A DNA stretch of 64,000 bases from Magnetococcales bacterium (GTDB taxonomy: Bacteria; Pseudomonadota; Magnetococcia; Magnetococcales; Magnetaquicoccaceae), in contig JADFWP010000001.1 in assembly GCA_015234115.1 (NCBI GenBank), forward strand, positions 124,001-188,000, written 5' to 3'. The position numbers and the translations under genes are program-made. The notes under the pieces were generated by a model. The model ran no database searches. It saw nothing but the letters and a program-made list of their open reading frames with translations, and was not told the DNA's origin. Every line of letters starts with the position of its first letter. Within the stretch, counting starts at the first letter, position 1. Shown in pieces: positions 1 to 11,900 of this stretch.

Positions 1-1
1 G

Positions 2-2488
<2,487 letters not shown>

Positions 2489-2531
2489 CCGGCTGGTGAC
2501 TTTTCGGGTCAATGAAGATCGTTGAAAGCAG

Positions 2532-2575
2532 AGAGGGGGTCTGGGGGACGCATCCCCCAGACCCCCTCTTTTTTT
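2532..2575 (+). terminator. Rho-independent terminator of secA
   Basis: A perfect 16-bp stem (AGAGGGGGTCTGGGGG and its complement) with loop ACGCAT is followed by a run of T residues. It starts 43 bases after the secA stop codon. Confidence 0.95.
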
Positions 2576-2599
2576 CAGTGGCGGTTGCGCGCATATTTT

Positions 2600-2842
2600 T
2601 TAACGTTTATGACACAAGCAATCGATACCCCACGCCCGACTCTGTGAGAATCCGAGATCCAGAACAACCAGATCAGGCCGCCGGGTGCCGACCTCGATCA
2701 ACCCCCGTTTCCCCGCCTCGGCCTCGATCACCTGATACGGCTCCAACTCCAAAGCGGAACGGACAAACCGACGGATTTGCGGTTCGTCCTCGATCAGCAC
2801 GATCAGCACGGAACTCCCCTGGCCCTCAACCATCGGACTCAT
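2600..2842 (-). pseudogene. kdpE: Truncated KdpE-like response regulator
   Basis: The 80-residue product begins with a receiver domain: VLIVLIEDEPQIRRFVRSALE, then EAEAGKRGLIEVGTRRPDLVVLDLG. This closely resembles the first 55-60 residues of KdpE, the regulator of potassium-transporter genes, including the acidic pocket (ED) and the phospho-acceptor Asp in VVLDLG. Similarity stops there and the frame ends in unrelated residues (FSQSRAWGIDCLCHKR). The rest of the receiver and the DNA-binding domain are missing, and the secA terminator begins only about 25 bases away. The start has a good Shine-Dalgarno (AGGAGGTG, 10 bases upstream), so a short product could still be made. No kdpABC or kdpD gene is present. 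The likeliest reading is a deletion remnant of a kdp operon. Confidence 0.8.
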
Positions 2843-2866
2843 CGTTTATCCACACCTCCTCGGGAA

Positions 2867-3055
2867 TCACCGGGGGATGACCTCCGAGTGACGACGCGTA
2901 TCAACCCGAAGAAAGGATTCGTGCCGTTTCTCCTGACCGCCCTCCATTTCATTCACGAACCAGGCCATGGGCCATAAGAAGAGCATGCACGATGCCAAGG
3001 CAATGCCTGTCGGGGTGCAGTGTTTGCATGAGAACACCTCCAGAAAAAATGCCAC
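2867..3055 (-). CDS. Small hypothetical protein with one hydrophobic stretch
   Basis: A 62-residue ORF with a hydrophobic middle (GIALASCMLFLWPMAWFV) that could span a membrane once, followed by a charged tail. An AGGTG lies 4 bases before the ATG. It sits between the 17-codon ORF and the kdpE remnant on the same strand. I do not recognise it and it may not be a real gene. KdpF, the tiny hydrophobic Kdp subunit, was considered because of the neighbour, but the sequence does not resemble it. Confidence 0.25.
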   Translation of the reverse strand: MAFFLEVFSCKHCTPTGIALASCMLFLWPMAWFVNEMEGGQEKRHESFLRVDTRRHSEVIPR

Positions 3056-3067
3056 ACCTGAAACAGC

Positions 3068-3121
3068 TCACGCTTCGTTGTTTGCCAGCTTGCCGGTCTT
3101 CGTCCGTTTCTGTTGACTCAT
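3068..3121 (-). CDS. Possible 17-residue peptide ORF
   Basis: ATG-initiated ORF encoding MSQQKRTKTGKLANNEA, preceded by AAGGAG with 7-base spacing to the ATG. It is Lys-rich and hydrophilic, and ends 12 bases before the 62-residue ORF. It is too short to judge by coding statistics. It could be a leader peptide or chance. Confidence 0.2.
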   Translation of the reverse strand: MSQQKRTKTGKLANNEA

Positions 3122-3412
3122 GAAAAGCTCCTTGTTTGACGAATCTTCTTGAAAATTCCAGGACGACAGATCAGGCTCCGTTTCCTGATCCGGAACTCCG
3201 TCCGATCACGAACCGGCGCCGCAGAGATTACGAAGAAAGAAGGTCAAAAAGGGCCATAGCATCAAAACCATCGAATTACCGATTTCCCTGGAAGAGAGTA
3301 TAATAATTCAAGACAACGCGAATTCCTGCTGTTTCGCAATGCGAAAGCCCTGAATCAGGCCTTCAGGACCAGAGGGTCTGAAACATCACGGTATTTCAGT
3401 TTATTCCTGACC
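3122..3412. other. Intergenic stretch without recognisable gene
   Basis: About 290 bases of moderately AT-rich sequence between the small minus-strand ORFs and the promoter of the radical SAM gene. I see no ORF of note, no RNA gene and no convincing repeat. Confidence 0.5.
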
Positions 3413-3441
3413 TTGACAATCATAATGGCGATGATTAAACT
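3413..3441 (+). promoter_or_regulatory. Sigma70-type promoter for the radical SAM gene
   Basis: TTGACA at 3413-3418 and TAAACT at 3436-3441 are separated by 17 bases. The -35 is a perfect consensus match and the -10 matches at 4 of 6. The predicted 5' leader to the ATG at 3549 is about 100 bases. Confidence 0.6.
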
Positions 3442-3548
3442 GTATCCGGTTCAGAAACCCTGCATGGCCCCCTGAACCCGATTGACAAACAACACCTCCC
3501 GAAGCGAAGGCGGTTCGCACAACGCTGGAAAGCCACTCACCTCATCTC

Positions 3549-5828
3549 ATGATCGTCGCCATGAACACTGTGACCTTTGTGACCTATTTGACCCGAGAGA
3601 TGGAACTGATGCCCGTTGGGGTGTTGACTCTGGCCACGTTGGCCCGTGAACGGGGCTGGGAGGTGGCTGTGCAGGATCTTCCCGCACCCCAGGACGAAGA
3701 GGCGTTCATCCACCACCTGGCCGCAAGCCGGATTGTGGGATTCAGCACCCTCTGCTCCACCTTTCACCGCTCGTTGCAACTGGCCGCCAGAGTCAAAGCC
3801 CTTCATCCACAGGTCACGGTGATCATGGGCGGACCGCAGGCCACCGCCGTGGCCGTCCCCCTGCTGGAGCGCCATGCCTATGTGGATCTGATTTTCCGGG
3901 GCGAGGCCGAGGCCGGATGGAGCGCCTTTCTCGATGGCCTGCCCTGGTCCGAAATTCCCGGACTGGTCTACCGCCAGCATGACGCCATCCAGGAAAATCC
4001 CACCGCACCCCTGCTCATGGAACTGGACCGCCTTCCCTGGCCCGCCTTTGACCTCTACCCGCCGTCGGGCTTGAGCGTTCCGCTGGAAACCGGACGCGGC
4101 TGTCCCTTTGCCTGCACCTATTGCTCCACCAATCAGTACTTCTCGCGCCGCTTCCGGGCCAAAAGTCCGGAACGGATCCTGGCCGAGATGGATCAACTGC
4201 ACACCCTCTACGGGACGCGCACCTTTGATCTCATCGAAGACTCCTTCACCACCAATCGACGCAAGATCCTGGAGTTTTGCGACGCCATCCGCATCCACCC
4301 CCGCGCCTATGCCTGGAACATCAGCGCCCGACCCGATCAGGTGGATGCCGAACTGCTGGAAAATTTACGACGTTCCGGGTGTCGGGGCATCTTCTTCGGC
4401 ATCGAAACCGGTTCCCAGCGCATGCAAAAAGCCGTCAAGAAGAATCTGCGTGTGGGCCGCGCCGTGGACAATCTGGCATTGACCCGCCAATCCGGCCTTC
4501 AGGTCACCGCCTCGTTCATCATCGGTTTCCCCGATGAAACCAAAGAGGATCTGCGTGAAACCTTGCAGGTCTTCGCCCGACTGGTGAGCCAACAGGAGAT
4601 GGTGTTGCAGCTCCATCTGCTCTCCCCTCTGGCCGGATCGACCCTGGTGCAGGCCGCAACCCCGCTGGCCTTCGACGGCATGCCCACCGATTTCAACGAC
4701 CTGGACCAACGCTGCTCGCCAACCGAACTGGCCCAACTCCAGCAAGATCCCGTGCTGTTCCCCCACATGCACTATTTTTCCAACACCGAACTGCCCCGCG
4801 CCCGCTATCTGTTCGTGGCCTATCTGATCCGGCTGTGTGAATGGTTCTTCCCAAATTTTCTGCACTGGGTCTGCCAATGGCGCGCCGCATCCTGGACCGA
4901 CTGCCTGTTGGAAACGCCGGTGCCGGATGAGATGGTCACCGATGCTTCCTTTCCGGAACCGACGGAGTTGTGGATCGAGCGGGGCCATGCCGTATGCGCC
5001 CGCTTTGCCCGGAACAGCGATCTGGTCGGATTGCAGGAAATCCTGGCCTATGACCGGGCCTTCAGCCGCATGAACCAGCTCCCGAACGAGCCGCCTGCCA
5101 TGGTGATGCTGCCACGCTCCCTGGCCGAACGCCATCCGGGACGGCTGCTGCCAACGCTCACGCCGCCGCTGAACGATCTGGCGCCCTTTCTGATCAATCG
5201 GGAGGCGTCGGGTTGGGTGGATGTGGCGCTCCAGGTAACCCCCGAGGCGATGGAAACACGCCTGCAAGAGATTTGTGGCAACTGCGGAGAGTGCTGTCTG
5301 GATGAAAACGGATTGATGTGCGGGGTCGAAGAGTGGGCCATGATCGCCCGTTTCCTGGAAAATCATCAGCAACCCGTACCGGCGACCACCCCGACCGCCT
5401 GGCAGGGATTGGTGCTGGAGGCTGGATTCCGCTATCTGGCCCATCCCATCGATGGACCACGCACCCTGCACGACACCCCGGAAATCGCACGCGCCGCTGC
5501 GGGAGAACAAGGCTGGGTACGTCATGCCTGCGCCCATCTGGAGGTGGAAAACGATCTCTGCCGTTGCGGGATTCAGTCGGTCAAACCCTCCGAGTGTATC
5601 GCCTATCCCTACCGACCCATGGGGGATGGTGGCCAGATTTGGCACTTTGAACCCACGGAAGGCAGATTGGGCGGACGTTGTGACTTGATGGCCCTGTTGA
5701 AAAAAAGAGCGGCGTTTCGCCAGCAATATCTGGATTGGGCCAGGAGTCGCATGGGACCGCATTCCGGAGCCGTGGCCCTGGGTCAACTGCATGCCGACCA
5801 CGACCTTGATCAGGAGCAGCGCGCCTGA
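3549..5828 (+). CDS. B12-binding-type radical SAM protein with C-terminal CxxCxxCC domain
   Basis: 759 residues. The N-terminal ~150 residues (GVLTLATLARERGWEVAVQDL... VIMGGPQATA) form a Rossmann-like cobalamin-binding-type domain. The radical SAM core follows, with the cluster motif GRGCPFACTYCS (CxxxCxxC, about residues 180-190) and downstream GIFFGIETGS and FIIGFPDET, typical of this superfamily. From about residue 576 a second Cys-rich module appears: CGNCGECC, then LCRCG and PSECIAYPYRP. This resembles the YkgJ-type putative zinc/iron-chelating CxxCxxCC family. The substrate is unknown. The core would cleave S-adenosylmethionine reductively, and the second module may hold another metal centre. 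No strong Shine-Dalgarno precedes 3549, and an in-frame ATG at 3561 is an alternative start. It is a single-gene unit, convergent with the giant RTX protein. Confidence 0.85.
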   Translation: MIVAMNTVTFVTYLTREMELMPVGVLTLATLARERGWEVAVQDLPAPQDEEAFIHHLAASRIVGFSTLCSTFHRSLQLAARVKALHPQVTVIMGGPQATAVAVPLLERHAYVDLIFRGEAEAGWSAFLDGLPWSEIPGLVYRQHDAIQENPTAPLLMELDRLPWPAFDLYPPSGLSVPLETGRGCPFACTYCSTNQYFSRRFRAKSPERILAEMDQLHTLYGTRTFDLIEDSFTTNRRKILEFCDAIRIHPRAYAWNISARPDQVDAELLENLRRSGCRGIFFGIETGSQRMQKAVKKNLRVGRAVDNLALTRQSGLQVTASFIIGFPDETKEDLRETLQVFARLVSQQEMVLQLHLLSPLAGSTLVQAATPLAFDGMPTDFNDLDQRCSPTELAQLQQDPVLFPHMHYFSNTELPRARYLFVAYLIRLCEWFFPNFLHWVCQWRAASWTDCLLETPVPDEMVTDASFPEPTELWIERGHAVCARFARNSDLVGLQEILAYDRAFSRMNQLPNEPPAMVMLPRSLAERHPGRLLPTLTPPLNDLAPFLINREASGWVDVALQVTPEAMETRLQEICGNCGECCLDENGLMCGVEEWAMIARFLENHQQPVPATTPTAWQGLVLEAGFRYLAHPIDGPRTLHDTPEIARAAAGEQGWVRHACAHLEVENDLCRCGIQSVKPSECIAYPYRPMGDGGQIWHFEPTEGRLGGRCDLMALLKKRAAFRQQYLDWARSRMGPHSGAVALGQLHADHDLDQEQRA

Positions 5829-5835
5829 TCCATCA

Positions 5836-5906
5836 AACTTGCATGATGGGGAGATAATTCCCTCACCCCCCAACCGTGGACCTCCCAGGCGGGAGTTCCA
5901 CGGTAA
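5836..5906. repeat. Dispersed palindromic repeat, copy 1
   Basis: About 71 bp beginning AACTTGCATGATGGGG and ending TTCCACGGTAA, with a GC-rich C-tract in the middle. An internal hairpin forms between CCGTGGA.CTCCC and GGGAG.TCCACGG. It starts 8 bases after the radical SAM stop codon and ends 23 bases before the stop of the convergent giant gene, so it may also serve as a bidirectional terminator. Related copies lie at 30029-30100 and 38889-38961. Confidence 0.8.
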
Positions 5907-5928
5907 AATATCCGGTGAACGTGCCTGC

Positions 5929-8900
5929 TCACTCCGAGACCATCAGCAGATAATGATGAGAAAGAGTTGCACCGGGATGCAGCGTGACCAAAAGGGAAGC
6001 TGTCATGGGGCCAATACCATCCGGATCATAGTGCAGCGTGCGGGTGCGGGTGTTGAAAAGAAAACGCTGAAGCGGTGTCGTAGGCAGAGCTGTAACACTG
6101 GCCAGAAACCGATCGGAGGCGACTTGCCCCACTGACAGATCGCCAAAATTGGGGCTGAAGAAACCCAATCGATCCCCCTGACGCGGGTTGAAGTCGGTCA
6201 GGGTATCCCCGCCTTCCGAGGGGTCATGCCATTGAAACCGGTCCGCTCCCGGACCGCCAGTGAGCCAATCCGCTCCGACACCGCCCTGCAAGCGATCATT
6301 CCCCAGGCCACCCGTCAGCAGATCCGCCCCTCCGCCGCCATCCAAAAGATTATCCCCGCTGTTGCCGGTGAGGGTGTTGGCCAGATCATTGCCAAAACCG
6401 TTGATGGCTGCACTGCCGGTCAGAATGAGCTGTTCCAGATTGGCTCCGAGCTGCCAGGTCGCGCGGCTTGAGACGGTATCGCTCCCCTGGTTGCGCCCCT
6501 CGATCACGGTATCCCCGGCATCCACTTCATAAAGATCATCCCCGGCCCCGCCACTCAGAATGTTGGCCGCACCATTGCCGATCAGATGATTGGCCAACCG
6601 GTTGCCCGTACCGGAGATCGGGTTGGTGCCGGTCAGGGTCAGCTTCTCCACCTGGGCGGGCAGAGTGCAAGAGATCGAACTCATCACCAGATCGTTCCCC
6701 TGGTCAGCGCGCTCGATCACCCGATCACGGGGATCCTCCACCCGGTAGAGATCATCCCCTGCGCCACCTATCAGGATATCGGCCCCAGCCTCCCCATCCA
6801 GAAGGTTGTCGCTGCGGTTGCCGATCAGGCGATTGTCGCCCCGGTTGCCGATGGCGTGGGTCGGGTTGGTGCCGATCAAAGTCAGATTCTCCAGATGGTC
6901 GCCCAGGGTCCAACTTCCAGCGGTTCTGACCTGATCGATCCCCTCGCCTGGATTTTCAAAGATCGCATCCCCGGCACCCACATAATAAAGATCATCCCCC
7001 GCACCGCCACTCAGACGGTTGGCACCGGCATTGCCGATCAGGAGATTGGCCAGTTCATTGCCGGTTCCCTGCAGCGGGGCTGTGCCCGTGAGCATCAACT
7101 GCTCCACCTGGGCCGGAAGCATAAACGATACCGAACTGACGATCCGATCCACCCCCTCGCTGCTGCGCTCGATCACCCGATCCCGCAGATCATCGACCCG
7201 ATAGTGATCATCCCCGCTGCCGCCAATCAGGGTATCGGCCCCAAAAGCGCCATCCAGCCTATTGTCCGCCTCGTTACCGGTGATCCGGTTGGCCAGACTG
7301 TTGCCGGTTCCTTCACGCGCGTCCGGCCCGATCAGCACGAGGTTTTCCAACTGCGCACCAAGTCTCCAGGAGCGGAAACTCTGAACCGTATCAACCCCCT
7401 CGCCGACCCGCTCCTTGAGATCAAGATCAACCCGATCCACGATGTAGGTGTCATCCCCCTGATACCCCACCAGAACATCGATTCCCGTCCGGGCCGTCAG
7501 GGTGTCGTTGCCGGTGGTTCCGGCCAGAAAACGGCCCAGGGGCAAATCAGGCCAGGGTTGAATCACCGGCTCTGGTGCCGGTTGGACCGCAGGAATCACG
7601 GGTGGCGTAACCGGATCTGGCACAGGCGGTGGCGGGTTGTCCGGCGTGGAAGGGGTACTCTCAGGCGTCAGCCCGATCCACTGGCGCACCACCGTGCCCG
7701 GACCATCCGGAGTCACGGTCAGGGTGCGCTCGCGAAATCCCGGTTGGGTCACGGTGATCCGGGTGGTCTCGTGGCCGGGCAACAAAAGCGTGAGGGTGCC
7801 ATCCTTTTCCGGGGAGAGGGTGCGCTGGTTGAGGGTGATCATGGCAGACTGGAGAGCGGCATAATCCTGATTGCTGTAGAGAATTCCATAAAGAATAGCT
7901 GGCAGATCATTCGGAAAAACCAGAGTAAAGTTCTGCGGATCGCTGATCGCCACGCCGCCATAAGGATCGCTGGCCTCGATTCGCCACCAGTACTCCCCCT
8001 GGGCGAGCAGATCCTGGAAATTCACCAAAGCCAGGGAGGTTTCCAGGCTCTCCTGACGGTAGAGTTCCTGGGTGAAAGCCGAATCACGGGCGATCACCAG
8101 GGTATAGCGCACCCGGTCTCCATCCGGATCCGTGACATCCGACCAGTTGAACAACCCGATGGCCTCCACCCGGCTGGTGGTTTCCGGAAGCGGTGAAGCC
8201 GGATTGTGGTTGCCGGCCTGATTGACATACAGATGGGCCACGCGCGGGGTGGAGAGTTGGTCGGATTCGCCATCCTGCAGGGTGAACTGAAACTGGTAGT
8301 GGCCGGGTGCAGTGAAGCCGCGAAAACCGGTAATGGCAGTGCTGGCAATCTCCCAACGTCCATTCGTCCCCCGGGTCAGTGCGCTGCGGGGCAGATCGAG
8401 GCTCACCTGATAGGGGGTTTCCCCATCGGCAGGATCGACTCCGGGTACGACCACGGTGACATGGCCCTGGGAGGCCTCGAATCGGCCATCCGGTGTACTC
8501 TCCGTGGCCCACAAGGTGAGCGTGGCACCGGAGAGAATCTGTTGAGACGGGGTGACGGCTGCGATCTGGACCGGATCGAGCAGGGAGTTGGTCAGGCTGG
8601 AGCGGGTGAAGCCCAAATGGAGCGCCGCAGCCGCAGCGCCATCCTGATCGTGGGTGGTGGAGAGTGCATTGCTGCCTGCGCCATCCCCGTTGTCATCGAG
8701 CAGCGGGTGTTGGCCGGAACGGTCGGTCAGCCACTCCTGCACCCGCTGTTCCGGGGTGTTGAAACGGCTGTTGTCGGCATTGGCCAGCACCACCGGATCG
8801 TTTTCGGTCAGTTCGGTGGCCTGGGTGAAAGCGGTGTGGAAGCTTGCTCCGGCTCCCAGGAATTGAAAAAAATGTTGCAAGAACAACTCTCCCACCTGAA

Positions 8901-11900
8901 TGCCATCGCTCTCAGGCGCGCCCCGGTGGGATTTTTCGTTGGCGCTGGCTGTGGTGATCAGGGTGCGTCCAGGTCGGGAGAGTGCATCGATGAAGCTGCC
9001 GGAATAACAGGCCCCGAGAATCATCATCTGTTGCTGGGCCAGGGCGAGTTGACCCGCTGCACCGGCACTCTCGGAGCCGAGACGGCTGTCGAGCCGGTTC
9101 ATCCAGGCAGCCAGGCTGGCTGCGGTCAGTTGCTCGTCCGGCCCCAGGTAAAAGGTCTCCCGACTGCCGTGGTCCACCAGGATCACATACAGAGGGGCGG
9201 GTTGAGCGATCAGACGGTCGTAGGCCCAGTTTTCGATAGCCTCTTGCAGACTCGCCAGGGTCGGAGGATTGGGCGCAACGCCAGGCAGGTTGCGGTAATC
9301 TGCCGGATTGTCCGAGGTTGGGGCCGGTCCGAGGGTGTGGGTGTCGTAATTGAAATATTGAATGTTTTCCGTGGAAAAGCCGCGCCGGAGCAGGGTTTCG
9401 TAGATGCGGTTGGTGGTGCGTTTATGGGCCTCGATCCCTTCCGGAGTGCCGGAATTGGTATCCAACTCCCCCTGGACCAGAATGGCATAGCCCGCAGGCT
9501 CTCCCAGATGGAGATCGGCCTGGGCCGGGGTGGGCGGGGCGAGCATCAGAGAACCGGAGGCCGTCACCTCCAGCAGGGCATCACTGACCAAGCCGTCCAG
9601 ATCGACAAAGGAGAAATGACCGGTGCTGTCCGTGGTGGTGGTCGTGACCGTGCGAATCGGCGTGTCGGGAACGGTGATGGTGAGCATCACCTCCAGGCCG
9701 ACGCGGTTCAGGGCCACCCCTTCGTTCTGCAGCAGTTGGCCGTTCAGGGTCAGGCTCTGGCCCGGATTGCGGGTATAGAGACTCTGCTCCAGCACGATGC
9801 GGGTGGCGTAGGGATCACCGCTTTCCGTGACGCCAAAGTCGGTGGGGGTGAGGGTGACATTGCCTGCCTGATCGATGACTCGGGTGGTGGCAGTGTAAAG
9901 TCGGCCCGAAGGAAACAGGCTTCCCAGCTCCAGGGACCAGTCGTTCCAGCCATTCTCACTGCTGGCCGTAAAAAAGAACGGAGCGGTTTGCCATTTCAGG
10001 ACATAACCCTGAAGTCCCAGGTATTGGCCGGCCTGGTTTTGAATCGTCGTTGCAACCTGCCGCACCCCCATTCCCACATCACCAGCCGTGCCGACAAAGC
10101 TGGACAGATCGCTATCGAAAATCCCGTCGTCGGGAAGGGTGAGAGAACCCGTGGGGGCAATGGTATCGACGGTGAAGTCGAAGTCGTCCGTCACCGTGCC
10201 CCCGTAGCCGTCATCGGCGATGACATGTACGGATAAGGATTCGCAGGTATTTTCGGGGGCCGTGCCCAAAAAGATGTTCCCGTTCAGGGTGAGCCACCAG
10301 GGCAGAGAATTGCCAGTGGCGAGCAAGGCACTGTAGGTGAGAGCATCCCGCTCTTCGTCCGAGAAGGTGTTGGCGGGGATGATATAGCTGAAATTTCTCC
10401 CCGTATTGTTGATCACCTGGTCAGGAATGGGGTTGGCCACCAGGGGGGCGATGTCGGGGATGATGGTGAGGGTAAGGGGAACGGAAACCGGGCTGCTGGT
10501 ATTGTCGATGCCCTGGAAGGCCTTGATGGCGTAGGTGCCCAGGGCCAGGGAAACATCCAGGCTCCATCGGTTGTCGGAGACTGCGGCATGGCCCAGGAGT
10601 TCACCCGCATCCAGGGTATCGTTGCCATTGGCGTCATCGAACAGCGTTACTGTCGCCAGGGCCTGCCCTATGCCCGAGAGGGTGAGTCCGGAGGTGTTGC
10701 GGGTGATGTCGTCACTGTCGGAAGCGCCGGTGTCATCCCCAGCAGAGAAATCCGGGGCGGAGAGGGTGGCCAGGTAGATGGAGGCTGTATCCGCATCCAG
10801 CAGGAGCGTGCTGCCATACTGGACAAACTGGTTGTAAAGCTCGCCGCCGATGGTTTGCTGCCCCTGGAGGGTCCATCCAGAGCCCAGGTCCACCAGATCC
10901 TCTGCATCGCCCATGACCCGCAAGGTGGTGCCCTGGGCCAGCAGCTGGCTGACCTGCTGAAAATCGAGGATCAGGGTATGGCTGCCACTGCCTGCTTGCA
11001 GGTCGATGATTTCGATCCCTTGCACCCGGTTGCGGAGGGAACTGTCGGTCAGGTCCAGGGTCATACCCTCCCCGACCAAACGCAGGGTATCCTGGCCACC
11101 CCCGGCATCCAGCCTGAGGAAATTGCCGTCTGGGATCGTCAGCGTATCATCGCCATGACCGCCGATGAGGAGATCCGCACCGCCATTGCCCACCAGGATG
11201 TCGTCTCCCAGGCCACCCCGCAGGGTGTCGGTGCCGGTGGTGCCGACACAGCTTTGGGCAGCGGTGGAGAGATTGGTATAATTGCCGCCGAACACCACAT
11301 AGCTCGCCCCGGATTCGTCGCCGCCCACATCGGCCCAGGGAGCCCCGACGATGAGATCGTCGAAGCCATCGCCATTGACATCCCCGGCACTGCTCACGGA
11401 TTCGCCGCTCAGGTCCACCCCGTTGGCGCCGTTCAGGCGGAAGCCGTTGGTGCCATTCAGGGTGGAGAGGTTCAGGGAGGAGGCGAAAGCGGAGGCTTGG
11501 CCGAACAGCACATAGCTCACCCCGGCATCATAGAAGGTAGAGCCATTGGCCGACACGTTGGTCCCAGGAGAACCGATGATCAGGTCGTCGAAGCCATCGC
11601 CATTGACATCCCCGGCGCCGCGCACCGACCGTCCGCTCTGGTCATTTCCAGCAAAGCCAGCCAGGCGGAAACCGTTGCTGCCATTCAGGGTGGAGAGGTC
11701 CAGGATGGATGCAAAACCGGACGCCTTGCCAAAGACCACATAGCTCGCCCCTGGTCTGCTGACACCCACGGTGGCAGCCCAAGCCCCAATAATGAAATCA
11801 TCGAAACCATCCCCATTGACATCTCCGGCGCTGCTCAACGCACTGCCGCTCCGATCATAACCGCCCACGCCATCCAGGCGGAAGCCGTTGCTGCCATCCA

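Noticed and set aside
2867-3055. KdpF-like subunit next to the kdpE remnant.
   Set aside because: The ORF has a hydrophobic stretch but does not match the short KdpF pattern and is followed by a long charged tail.
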